Assembly: GCF_001039355.2 (NCBI RefSeq)
Contig: NW_019775631.1
Span: 202,957-266,956, forward strand
Length of the DNA: 64,000 nucleotides
Source of the DNA: Lingula anatina
Taxonomy: Eukaryota; Brachiopoda; Lingulata; Lingulida; Lingulidae
Reading direction: 5' to 3'
In this document: positions 32,754-44,570 of the stretch, piece after piece
How positions within the stretch are numbered: the first letter of the stretch is position 1
Layout of the letters: each line of letters opens with the position of its first letter
The notes under the pieces: model-generated
The model's database searches: none
What the model was told of the DNA's origin: nothing
The model's input: the letters and a program-made list of their open reading frames with translations, nothing else
Position numbers and translations under genes: made by a program

Positions 32754-35700
32754 GAGAGAGACTGGAGGTGGTTGCGGCATGACTAACAAGAATTTTAATC
32801 TTAATAATTACTTCAGCCAAATAGTCTATGTATTTGGGGAAAAAAAAGGGTTCTGGACAGCAATAATTGCTCAGTATAAAGTTTCAGTAAATTTATTTTC
32901 AATATTGATAAGCAGTTTCTGGAAGAAAAAAACAAAGAATTATAATTCTCCTATTCATTGTAATAAAATCTTTAAATTTGTGGGATTCCATCAAAGTTCT
33001 TTATTTCAGGTTGCCGTGGAGGGAAACATTGGTTGTGGCAAAAGCACATTTTTGGAATATTTCAAGTCTTCGAATAACGTGGAGGTTCGTTCTGAACCCG
33101 TGGACTTATGGAAAAATGTTGGAGGATGGAATTCACTGGTGAGAAAGAGAAAGGGTCATTGTTTTCTGGTGCAGGCTTTAAAGCCTTTGAAGGTCATTTG
33201 AACAGAAAGTTTAAAGTTAGATGTATTATTATTATTATTATTATTATTAAGCTATAATTGATAAATCGTCATATCAGGTGTTTTACAAACACTGGATAAT
33301 TTATCTTGCTGGTTTTTCCTGGATGTATACCCATGCCTTGTTTTATATCAACCCATATATTTGTTTCCATAGGAACTAATGTATAAAGATGCCAAAAGAT
33401 GGAGCCTGGCTTTCCAGTCATATGTACAGCTCACTATGTTACAACAACACCACAAACCACAGGTCAAACCAGTCAAGATGTTAGAAAGATCCGTTTTCAG
33501 TGCACGCTTCTGCTTTGTCGAAAACCTATACAGGAGGTAAAATCATAAAATTGACTTTGTCTGAGGTTTTCTTGAAGTATTGACTGAAAACAAAAGTTTT
33601 TACTTGGTTTCAAATGTTGCAATATTGCAGTCTTTGAACATTTTTAAAGTTTAAACTTTGGTTGAAAATATTTGTCCTTTTTTCAGATTGTTAAAAAATG
33701 AGTAATTAAATCGACCATTAGTGTCATGTTGGTGTTGATGTCAGCAGTCAATATTGAGTTTTATCAGACCTCCAATTCCTGGATATTAGTCTGTATTCTA
33801 TGCCAAATATACAATAATGGTTATGGAATCTTGGGAATCTTAATCCTGGAATCTTATGGATTTAGTAATGGGTATTTAAAAAAAGAAACCATAAAATCTC
33901 AACTACTTATCAATGAATTTATTAATTTGAAATTATTAAAAAAATAGTTCAAAACAAAACATGCCAGAATTAAGCACTTCTTAGTTGTTTCCTTCTTAAG
34001 AAGAGACTAATTGAAAGAAATATTTGATGGCTTTTCATCTTAAAAAATTATTGTCCACCTAATAAATTCCAGTGGATGTATGCCAGCTGTGGACCATGCT
34101 ATACTGGAAGAGTGGTATCAGTGGATTTTAGCCAACCAGACCGTTCAACTTGATCTCATAGGTATTGTAATGTGTGCAACTTGAAAAATATGTTATCCAA
34201 CCACAGACATGCGTAAAAAAATTGAAATGACCAGGCAGGCACAAGCAGTTATGAAAAATGGGTCAGAAAGAAGTACTTATTCCTGGACCGACTGTAAATT
34301 CAAAATGGCAGCTCTTAAAAATTGTGTAAAAGAGACAAAATGTCAGGATTGTCAATATACTCAACATACTTTGGTCTTGGGACTGACAGTTTCAGTATGT
34401 CCATAACCAAACTCTTCAGGGGGAACATAAAGGTATTTTAATGTGTGCAACTTCAGTTGATGTTTGTTCCTGGTTGTAAAGTGCCAGGTCATGATTGTGA
34501 TTGGTGCAATATTCAGACAATTTGGCCTATATTAGGAAAATATCTAGCTTTATTTCAGTAGAAATAAAATGTTTAAGTAAAAATTGTCAGACCTCATATC
34601 AGATAAGTGAATATTTTTAGCATAAATTACACCATATATAGGAAGTGTTTTAGATTATGCAAATATTCATCGATGAGTATTTTTTTATAAATTAATCCAT
34701 TTTTTTCAGTCTACCTTCGTGCAGACCCCTGTACGTGTTATGAAAGGTTAAAAAAGAGAAACAGACAAGAAGAGACGGGAGTGCCCTTGGTAATTATACC
34801 CCCCCTCTCCCCCTCTGAGGAGGTCCAGTTCTTGCTCTTGTTGGTTTGTTTCTTAACAGCCTAACCCAAATAGTTGTGGATGTATTTTGATAAGATGTTC
34901 AATATAGGTCAAAAATGCTCGTGAAAAAATCAGTTTAAATTTGGCAGTGATAAATTTATTGATTAATAATAATGAGAATTGAACTGCCCTCTGGGTGCTT
35001 TCCTTGTTAATGTTGTACTGGAACCAATTATTTTAGCTGTGGCCCAACACAATTCTGTCACATCCATCATGATCAGTGGTGCAACAAAGAATGCGGTCAG
35101 AAATGTCACAGCTAACGCAATCAGTCCAGTCACAGCTAGCACAATCAGCACATAATGTTCACCATGTCTTATGCAATAATTCCCCATTCTTACACCAGGA
35201 CTATTTGGAGGCCCTCCACCAACTGCATGAAGACTGGCTGATACACCAGAGACTTTTCAAGGTCCCAGGACATGTAGTGGTAGGCTCTGGTCTATTTCTT
35301 TCTGTTATTCTTACACTTTATTTAAGATTTTGTCAATAAAAAAAAAATAAAACAGATTTTCAGAGAAGAATTCCGTCAGCTTTGTAATGCACTTGAATAA
35401 AGCAGTCAAAGACTAGTTTTGATATTGTTTTTGTTAACAAAAATTCCAGTCCTAAATATTGATTGAAGAAAAGTTCCTACGTTATTTTTAATAAAACTTT
35501 TCACATTTGAAAATATTTGAGTTATGCATTTTTTTTTTTTTTTTGTGAAGAAAATTATCATTTATATATGTTGTTGAAAGGCCCAATACTTTGATGGAGT
35601 AGTGACTGCTGCAGGTTATAAGCAAGTTGTCCTTTATTTTCTCCACCAAAGAAGTCACGTTTTTGATTTAGTTGGTCTTTTAGTAAGCAGCATATCTCAA

Positions 35701-36075
35701 CAAGTTATGATTAGATTTTGATAACTTTTGAAGGATATGTCATAAATGGGCTAGATTTTTGTGGTGATTAATTCATTGATTACTTGATTGATTAATTATG
35801 GTGAGAATTGAACTGCCTTGGCTGAGGTCCTTTCTCTCAGAGTGCTTTTTTTGGTGTGAAAAAGAAAATTTTGGATCATTAATACCCTTTTACCGAGTGT
35901 AGACAGCTACTAATCCTGGGCAAGTTGTTTTGGAAATGATCTCAAGTAGTTTATTTTTAAAAATTATCGTTTTCTTTTCTTACCCCTGCAGGTGCTTGAT
36001 GCAAACAAAAACCTTGTGGAACTACAAAAAGAAATGGAGGAGAAGAGGCAGGAGATATTGTGTGGGTACTTCTGA
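32353..36075 (+). CDS. TK2: Deoxynucleoside kinase, thymidine kinase 2 type (243 aa, 8 exons)
   Basis: Exons: 32353-32395, 32599-32660, 33010-33138, 33373-33536, 34073-34161, 34710-34789, 35199-35279, 35992-36075; all borders AG/GT and phases consistent. The enzyme phosphorylates deoxynucleosides (thymidine, deoxycytidine) with ATP in nucleotide salvage. Motifs: P-loop GNIGCGKS at 40-47, substrate-binding [11 protein letters not shown] from 64, the ERS motif of the dNK family at 116-118 ([12 protein letters not shown]), and a lid segment LKKRNRQEE near 176-184. Length and the order [31 protein letters not shown] match animal TK2 and insect dNK. The N-terminus before the P-loop is only 39 residues, and I see no convincing mitochondrial presequence. 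An in-frame TAG lies upstream of the chosen ATG. The gene is divergent from the MUS81-like gene. Confidence 0.93.
32677..32760. repeat. (TG)n(AG)n microsatellite in TK2 intron 2
   Basis: TG run followed by an AG run, just after the exon 2 donor. Noncoding. Confidence 0.9.
33223..33249. repeat. (ATT)n microsatellite in TK2 intron 3
   Basis: Short ATT trinucleotide run between exons 3 and 4. Confidence 0.85.
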
Positions 36076-37264
36076 ACAGTATGTCACAGTTTATTGCACT
36101 TAAGCTGGTGGATGAAACGCTTTGCATGTCTGTGACAAATTTAGGAATTCTGACATTGTAAAATTTCCAGGGACAATTTTGCATAATAAGGTAGTTTATG
36201 GTTTTAGGAGATTTATGATCAGTCCAAAATCTTATTTTTGAGCCTGCAAATTTTGATGTCCAAGCAATTGGCTGTGGACTTGGGATTGATACTGACCATT
36301 GCAGGGTTAATTGCAATTAACAATGTTGACCTGGAGGTGGTGTTTTTATAATGGTTCAGAAATTAAACCATAAGCATTCTTCTTTGAAGCTGTGTAGATG
36401 CCATAAAAGCAGAACAGAGTATTGTGGGGCTGGTTTTGAAGCCAAGTTGAAGTTGTACTGGTTGAATTCTTTTTATGGTCAGTCTGCCTGACCTTGACCT
36501 TGTATGCCATATTTAGAAGTTTCAGTCTCACGTTGATAGGACATATGGTAGAATCGGTATAGCTTTTGCCTTAGAACTCTAACGATAATTTACCTTGAAC
36601 AAATCGTATGGAATGGTATTTTTCTTTAGTTATGTTACAGATACCTATGAAAATTGCTTGAACATACTTTTCAGTCCTAATGTGTCAAAGTTATGCAGCG
36701 TCTACTGCATTTGGAAGAGTTCTGACATCGTATTTGGACATTTAACCTTTTGTTGTCAATAATTTGGTGTCAGTTCAACTTTGATTCTGTGAAAGGTGTT
36801 GTCAATTAGACATGGGATTCTAGTTAAGAGGTTATACCATGTAAGGTAGTGTCTGTGTACCTAAAAGTGTCGTGCTGGAGAGGGGGGGGGGGTATTTGAT
36901 TAGATGTTAGAGATGTGCACTTGGCAGCTATGTTGTATTTTCTGATACTGACTTTTGGTCAGCTTGAACTTTTTATTTTTCTTTTTAAATTCTTATTTTT
37001 ATTTATTTATATATTTTTGGGTGGTGGGGAACTGTGCAAAGGCACTTAATATATCATATCATAGCTTAAAATGTAAGTTCTTACAATGTGTTAAAACAAT
37101 TTTTTACTGTAAACATCTTGTTTCCTTTTACTTTGATAATTTTTGTGTTAATGTATTTTTGAAAGAAAAGTCCGTGCTGAAATGAGCATTGTTGGATAAC
37201 AGTTGCTTCAAGTGCAAATGAGTTTAGAGACAGATTCCTGATTGAACTGTCTGCCCATGACAAA
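36076..37264 (+). other. TK2 3' flank, noncoding
   Basis: Follows the TK2 stop codon. No further coding exon was seen. A G run lies at about 36882-36892. The 3' UTR probably lies in the first part, but no strong AATAAA close to the stop was identified, so its end is unknown. Confidence 0.45.
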
Positions 37265-37608
37265 TTAAAGGGATAATAAGTCATCGTTTCGACCAAAAAA
37301 TGAATTTACCTGGAGTAAACAACAATTTTCCTATACTTACCAATGGTTAATGAATCCATTTTTACATTCAAAGTTAGTCCCTGGTTTTTTCTAAAAAATT
37401 TGGTTTTTTGTTAAAATCTCTTAGAGATTTTAACAGAGTATAGCCATCAATGGAGGTCAAGTGGTCTAAAGACAAGCTCAGATATCAGAATAATAGCTCT
37501 AACTGCCGTTTTTGTGATAAAACCGAATATATTATATTTTCTATGAGTTATTCACAATGTTTTTATTGTGAAATATAGATCTCATAGGAAGAGTTATTAT
37601 CCCTTTAA
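37265..37608. mobile_element. MITE-like element with TTAA ends and a central hairpin
   Basis: TTAAAGGGATAATAA at 37265-37279 is repeated as an exact inverted copy at 37594-37608, and the similarity continues inward with a few mismatches. Read as a TTAA target duplication (37265-37268 and 37605-37608) with terminal repeats AGGGATAATAA, this resembles a non-autonomous piggyBac-type element. Near its centre a perfect 11-base inverted repeat (37410-37420 and 37424-37434) has a 3-base loop. It has no coding capacity. Confidence 0.65.
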
Positions 37609-39260
37609 CTTTGGTCTGAATGCGTTCATTCAGTTTTATTACAATTTTATACTTTGTTTTTATACGTTTTATAAAATTTCTTATGAAATAAATGTGTATG
37701 TTGTCAGTTTTATGCTTGTTTGTATATGTCCTGTGTTGTTTACTGCCCATTTGGTCTTGAAATAACACTGAAATAGGAAAAAATTCTGAATGACCCCAGT
37801 GAAGTAGACCTGATGAATGCCATCTTTTTTTTTTTTTTTTTTCAAATGTCTTAAATGTGTTAGTAACACGGTAATTAAAAGAAAAAAAAAATTTGGCGGG
37901 CATGGGGTCTGAAACTTGGCTCCCCTTTATACAACTTGATAAGGAAACATGACCCAGCTTTCATGAGGTTTGGTGTCCATGCAAATTAGTAGTTTCTAGC
38001 AGGTGTCTTTGCTTCATTACCTGTCCATTGAGCTACTTATAATGACAGGTGGGCTTTTAAGGACTTTATTTGGCAAATCATTTAAACGCGTGGCTCAATT
38101 AGAATGTAAGATGGTGTGTGACTGGAGGAGAATACGTTTGAATTATTTTCTTATTATTTTTTTATTATGCAATTTAGGCCAGAGGCAAAAATTTATTTCC
38201 TGGCAACTAAGAATTTTTTTTTATTCTCTGAAACATTTTGACCCATACATATAAGAATATATCAAAAGTAAAAAGGAAAGATATTTTTGATACACTTAAT
38301 AATTTGGTGAAATTGTGTACTCAAACACACCATAACGGCTCAAGATAATTTTATTTTTAATCCCAGGTGCCAATTTGTATGTGAGAATTTATCGCTTCTT
38401 TTGGTGAGATATGCTGTTAATAGCACGTTTTTATGCTGTTATACTTGTCTATTTTCAAGCTAACGGTGCAGTTTAATCGGTGATCAACTGCAGACAATCA
38501 ATTTTGATAGGAGCGATAGGACAGCCAGTTCATTTCACACACAACGAAGTATGATATAGCTTGACTTGTCGAGTGAACATGTAACCAAGTGCTTGTGGAT
38601 GAAAAATTAATGAGGAATCTTTGTAAGTTTTAAGACCTGTGGAAAGTTTGTCACGTTACTTGGGTTGTTTGCCTGAAATGTGAACAGTCAACTGGTCGTT
38701 ACGTACTGCCGGTCATTGATATGGTAGACAGAAGATTAATTTATTCGGCTAATAAAAGTATAAATATAAATATTGGAAATTATTTTCCTTGGAAAGATAA
38801 AACTAAAGTAAAGAATTGAACATTGAAATATTTATGAATTGGGATTTAAATTGAAATTAAAATTTGATACTCCAGGGGAATAAAAACTACTCAAAACTGT
38901 TTACTGCCCTTGAATGTCAGAGGTCTTCTATTGCTGGGTAAGAATTTAAAAAAGAGAGATAGCTGGATGGGTGGGATCCACCATAATTCATTTTGTTGTG
39001 TTTTCCATTCCGTCTTTCATGATTTCATTCAGTTTGGGGATATCTCTCCCAGTTATTTTACTGACAAAGTAACGGTTATTTTATTGCCTTTAAGGATAAA
39101 AAGAGTCCTGGAGATCTGATGCAAGACCCCAACACTTATCTTGGAAAAAATAATCCTCTACCTTATCCCATTCTACCGGATGCCAGCAAGTGTTTTCAGG
39201 GTTCATTCCCAATAAAAGTATCCTTCTACGTAACGTCTACTCAGCGCCAGGGGGAGGTGT
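37609..39260. other. AT-rich noncoding region
   Basis: No coding exon supported. Poly-T run at about 37827-37842. No recognised element. Confidence 0.45.
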
Positions 39261-39340
39261 TGCATTCAGCAAGAGTCCCCTTGGAATTTGGTTGATCTCC
39301 ATAGAATGACAGCTTCATTGGGAATGAGCCGTAGGTTGTA
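39261..39340. other. Paired noncoding module, copy 1
   Basis: Begins TGCATTCAGCAAGAGTCCCC and has TTCATTGGGAATG 53 bases further on. The same words occur with the same spacing at 40854-40930. Sequence of mixed composition in an AT-rich region, no reading frame. Confidence 0.7.
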
Positions 39341-40853
39341 CAATTTATTAAAAGAAGAGTGAATGTTGATGAGTGTTAGTAATTAATTTTTGGGTCATTA
39401 AGCTAAAGTGAGACATTTGGATTCAGGATATTACATAAGGTGACTTTTGTTTTTGACCTTTCCATTCCCCCCCCCTTCCCCCCCTCCCTGCAGAGATATT
39501 GTTTGGGAAAAGAGCAGGCCTCTTGTCTATCGCCCAAGCCAAGCACCTGCCTCATGCCGCCTGTCATAACAACCATTTTGTTCAGCAGCAAATACCACAA
39601 ATGCATCAACGCGGAAGCTTTGACATGTTCTCACTAATGATTCCGCCATTAAAACTTCTATTATTGGTTCGCTGCCTGCAGTTTTATGCCTTGTTTTCGT
39701 CTTTATTTGCTGTGCATGAATAAAAAACTAATTACTCAAGATATATGGGTTTTATGGACTGAGCTTCATTAGGACTTTTATTTACGTCTTGCTTGTTAGT
39801 AATGAAACAAGATGGAGAGTGGATTATGGTCTGTGATTACACATCATGTAAATGTGAAATTAGAAAATTAGTGTATTACTTGACAAGTTGGTTGCCCTTT
39901 TTCAGCGAGTTGACCAAACCAAAAAAATTTAATAAGGCAGTTGTAGTGACAGCCTATTTTAATTAAGTACTAAGCCTGTTTATTTATTTGAATTAATGAC
40001 AAAATTGCAAACATCTTTTTCAATTTGTTTTAAGAATAATTATTACACTTTTGTACTAATTAAGTTGTATTAATTCATTTTGTTTGTATGCTTCAAATTT
40101 GGAGTCGGTTTTAAAAATAAGGAATGGAAGTATTCTACTTGATAAAGGGTTAAGACAATCTTATTAAAGAATTACGGCTATTTTAAGCTCTGTTGTGTCT
40201 ATCCTCATGTCAGTAAAGTGTGACAAATATTCAATTAATGCAAATGTTATTACTGGAGCAATGAATTGCAAATGCCATTTATTGCTTTGGTGAAAAATTG
40301 CCCAAATTTATCTTCTGAATGGCCAGTGTTGCATTAGTGGAAAAACACTTGTGATTATTTCTTTTTTTCACATTTTCATAATTATTCTATATTTGATAAA
40401 GTATTTTACACCTAATGTCTGCCCCTGAAATAATTATAAGAGGCAAATTTATAAATTAAAAATTTTTAGATATTTTGTAAATAGAGAAACTTTATTTATT
40501 TACCAAAGTTCCATTTAATTTGTTTTTTAATTCACAGCTGTTGCAACTCTACCTTTAATTTTTTTCCAAAGAAGCGATCTTTACTAAAACTTCATCCATC
40601 TCCTTTGAATTACTACTTCAATTTATAAGTTTGATTTGTTGTTTGACTCTTTATGGAGATATATATTAAATATAGATCAAACTGACTTTTTGAAAACATT
40701 TAAAAGAAAAACTAAAAAATAAGAATATATATATCCATATTTCTGTTTTGCCCATGCAGCCCCCCCCCCCCCCCCCCCAAGGTTGAGTAGAATACAGAAA
40801 AGCTGTTGATTACACAAGTACGTTGGAAACAAAAGGAGGCCTGTTAATCTGAT

Positions 40854-40933
40854 TGCATTCAGCAAGAGTCCCCGCAGAGCTGTATTGATCCACGTAGACC
40901 CATAGTTTCATTGGGAATGTGCCCTACGTGCTG
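40854..40933. other. Paired noncoding module, copy 2
   Basis: Ungapped counterpart of 39261-39340: exact 20-base start, TTGATC at the same offset and TTCATTGGGAATG at the same offset, with diverged bases between. A poly-A-rich stretch follows. Confidence 0.7.
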
Positions 40934-41159
40934 AAATGGGTAAAAAAAAAGAAAAAAAAAAAAGAAACTTTGGTGTTTTTGATGCCAGTTGCTGAAATAT
41001 TCCTGATGAAGAAAATATCAGTTGGTCTGGATTCTATTGACCCAGTTCTTCATTTATTTTTTTTTTGTTCATTGTCTGTATATGCCCCAGCCTTGCTGTC
41101 TTGTTAAAGAGCCTGACAAAAATGACAAAGCATCTTATTTTTACTGCCTTCTCTGTCTC

Positions 41160-41770
41160 TGTTTTGTAAAATGCCCATAATTCATTCCATTTCATGGAGG
41201 TTTGTTTATAGTATGGGGTTCCCTGCAGGCAGATGTGCATATGTAATGAATTGTCAAAAAGTATAAATCAGTCGATGAAATTATCACTGTAACAGCCCAT
41301 TTATCTATGATTTGTATTTCAAAACTGAAAAAAATGCAAGAATTCAATTCATCGGTCAATCCACTCTCTCCTACAAAGTGGCCATAACTCATCGTACCCC
41401 AGAGTTTGTTGATGACTTGCGGTTGAGTGGTAATCATGGGAGCGTGCCGACTGACACGCCATAATGGGCAATACAAGTGTGAAAAATTAGTCCAAGCGCA
41501 ATTAGGCTGGCTTACTTCTTCGGTGTTACTTGGTACAAGGGGTGATTTGTCATCCTATTGCAGTTTACCAGGCCACTGTTAATCCACATTGCCATTCCGC
41601 CGGGACTATTTTATGGTGCTCCCTGGTCCATAACTCAGCGTAAATTTGTTGGACTTGTTTCTGGGAGATGATAGGGACGAGTTTATCGGAATACTGATGC
41701 ATCTGTATTAAATATTCATGCCGATGGGGGGATATGACATGCGCTGCCGAGGAAACGCATTTTAACAAGA
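41160..41770. other. Three-member noncoding module cluster
   Basis: A motif CCATAAYTCA followed 17-26 bases later by TTTGTT occurs at 41175, 41382 and 41628, with diverged flanking similarity (for example CATAACTCAGCGTA versus CATAACTCATCGTA). The units are about 207 and 246 bases apart. The block 41560-41770 is information-rich and includes TTAAATATTCATGCCG. No frame is conserved between units, so it is not coding. Confidence 0.6.
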
Positions 41771-43230
41771 AAGGTATTCCTGCTTCATCTTGTTCAAAGT
41801 TTAATGAGGCAAGTTCTAGTTTAATATGTTATATTAAGTATCTCTTTCATAGTATTTTTGTTGTGCTTATTTTCAGTGTGATGTTTCAGTAGATTTAGTT
41901 TTCAAAAATTGAAGCAAATTGAGAATAGATTGATAAACATTTTTGTTAGTTTTATTTTCTTTGAATTTAATTATTTTTTAAAAATTAAAAAAAATCTCAA
42001 TGAAAGTTATATTATGATGTTAGCTTTATTAAGTGGCATGATTGTCATCAGAAGTAAATTGGCTAAAGTTGAACATACATTTATGAAAAAAAAAATGCAA
42101 TTTCAATATTATCATTTATACATTCCCTAAAATTAATTTACCCAGAGAATTTGATCTTCTTTGCATTTGGTTTTGGGAAATAGAGGTCACAAACCTGATG
42201 TTAATTTTCTTTATGCATAATTCATTATTACAAATGTGTGGTGGGAATACAGTCAGTGGAAAGATTCATGTTGTTTCAATTTTCAAATTTGTGACTGATG
42301 TTTTTATTTGGCACTTTCAATGTCACTAGTACTTAAGTGGGACTTAAGGCAAGAAAAAGTAGAAGTTGAATATATTTTTATTCTTTTCTAAGGAAAACGC
42401 TTAAAATATTTGTCTTAAATACTACTGTATGCATATGATTTTATATTTCCAAAAGGCATCAGAAAATGCCCAAAAAAGTGCATCTTTTGATTAATAATCA
42501 GTAAAGGCATTTTAAGACACCACTTTTTCTACCATGGTTTTAATTAAAACACCATGTATGTTATCCTGCAGAGTTAAAAATGTTATACTTGGAAATTTAA
42601 CAATAATTTCAAAATTTACTATGAAAGTAAAGTGCAGTTCTGAATATATTTAAAAATTGCAGAATACATAATTACTGTAGTGAGTTAAATAGTTGGTTAT
42701 TGCTGTAAAATTTGCAAACTGTTCTAGTGCTAATTACATACAATATTACCTGAGAAAAAAAATATTCACTATAAGTTAAGATATATGCATGCCAGAATTT
42801 TATGGAAAACCCGGTTAAAGTCATTAAGATGATACTGGTACATAATTTTTTTTAATTAATAGAGAGTTTTAAGAATAGAAGTGGACTATGTATGTATGAT
42901 TGTTTTAGGATTGTTTTAGGACAATTTTTAGAACCCGTTAACTGGTGTAAAATATCTCTATTATAAATGCCTCTATTATCAGGCAAAAATAATTTGAAAA
43001 TTAGTCTGGATAAATTATCAATATTTGACAAAAAGCAAAATTAGACAAGCACTCGAAGAATGCAGATCTCTACACGCACATGCAAAAAATAAATAATTTA
43101 AAAATTTTAACACACACACACACATGAATAAGAAGTAATTCAATATCACTGAAAAATTGGAAGTAAGTAAGGAGATGAACCCGTGTGGTTTTCACTTTGA
43201 GATATTAATTATGTGCAAATAAATTAAGGA
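41771..43230. other. AT-rich noncoding region
   Basis: Long AT-rich stretch with A and T runs and a short CA repeat near 43109-43124. No exon or element recognised. Confidence 0.4.
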
Positions 43231-43400
43231 GTCACTGACCTTTATTTTAGCCACGGGACCCCATTAGTGCTTAAAGAAGTTAATTTTCACTGGAAATTCC
43301 TAGAATTTATCCAGGAAGTCGTGCTAGGAATGACCGCCAAGATGATAATTTAAGCCAGTCACTTCAGTCATTTACTGCATTGCACTATGATTGTGCTTTT
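43231..43400. other. Information-rich noncoding island
   Basis: Balanced base composition in an AT-rich neighbourhood, for example CCACGGGACCCCATTAGTGC and GTGCTAGGAATGACCGCC. No reading frame with splice sites. Candidate conserved regulatory element; conservation cannot be judged from one sequence. Confidence 0.35.
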
Positions 43401-44029
43401 AAGTAAAGATCATGTTCTAATTCATTTAGTTTTATAGAGATGTGTTTTATAGTATCTTCCAGATTTGTCTGGAATTTGGATATTTGGAAGTTGTATTTAC
43501 ATCCCTAGATATCCCATATAGCCTTCGGGATTTTAATGACTTTAAAAAGTTTCACTTTAATCTCTGTTTTTAATTATTTTTGAAATTCAAAAAGGTGATC
43601 TCTCTGTATACTTTATGTTCAATGTAATGAAAATGGTGTGGCCAAAAAGCAGAATATGTTAGTCAATTCAATTTTTTAACCAAAACTTATAAAATGACAA
43701 ATATTTTAGATATTTCTTTTTTATGTATCCAAGGTAACCGTAAATGGTATTCAGGTAGTCTTAATGTTGGTAATACTCAAATTATTTTTGATATCGAAAA
43801 AAAAAAAAAAGTGATTAAAAGTTTATTTATTTATTTAATTTTTTTTTTTTTTTTTTGGAAAATGACTGCTTTTAAATGATTCATGGCATTACCTTCTTAC
43901 TTGCTATGATATGTCTTTTTGCAATGGCAAATCCCATATAAAATCTTTCTCCTTGATGAACCATGATTCTGTGAGCCACTGCAAAATTTTAACTGGTGGC
44001 TGTCTGTAAAGATCACCTAGGATCTTGTA
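43401..44029. other. AT-rich noncoding region
   Basis: AT-rich, with an A run at about 43797-43810 and T runs up to about 43856. Nothing recognised. Confidence 0.4.
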
Positions 44030-44570
44030 TTCACAGATATGGGCATCCATTTCATTAAGGCCATGACCTGATTGGTCCATTCAATCAACATTGCGATTGG
44101 CAGAGTTGGGATCATGTGACCACCACAGGGTCAGCTGCCTGACAGCGTTGACAACACCATGATTGATGTTTCTGATCGAATTAGCTACAATAAATTGATC
44201 CTCGACCAACGATTGCTTTGGGATGAGGCTGAATAGTGGCTATGGACAATAATAAAGAATTATAGGGAATAATGGGGTCTCCCTGGCACTTGCACTTGCT
44301 TTTACATGCAGATGGCTCCATCAGTGGGAGACATTTATCCATCCATGCTACACTACTTTACTGAGTACAAAACCATCACGCTGGCGGCTTATTGCTCTTT
44401 GAAAGGTGTGGTCACATGGGCTCCAGAAATTCCAGATTCGTATTGGTTCAGGCGATCAGGCCGTAACTGGTTGATACTAGTCTGGTGTGTACCCATTGTG
44501 CTACCCAAAGGGGTGAGGTTCAGCCAATTTTGCCTGGTGGTTTGTTTGGATGGGGGATCCTGACTATTGA
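44030..44570. other. Large information-rich noncoding island
   Basis: About 540 bases of mixed composition containing GACCTGATTGGTCC, CATGTGACC, TGCCTGACAGCGTTGACA and TGATTGATG (a word bound by PBX/HOX-type homeodomain pairs). A stretch at 44310-44406 is open between an acceptor-like TTTTACATGCAG and a donor-like AAAG/GTGTGG, but has no recognisable protein similarity and no neighbouring exon, so I treat it as noncoding. Confidence 0.35.
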
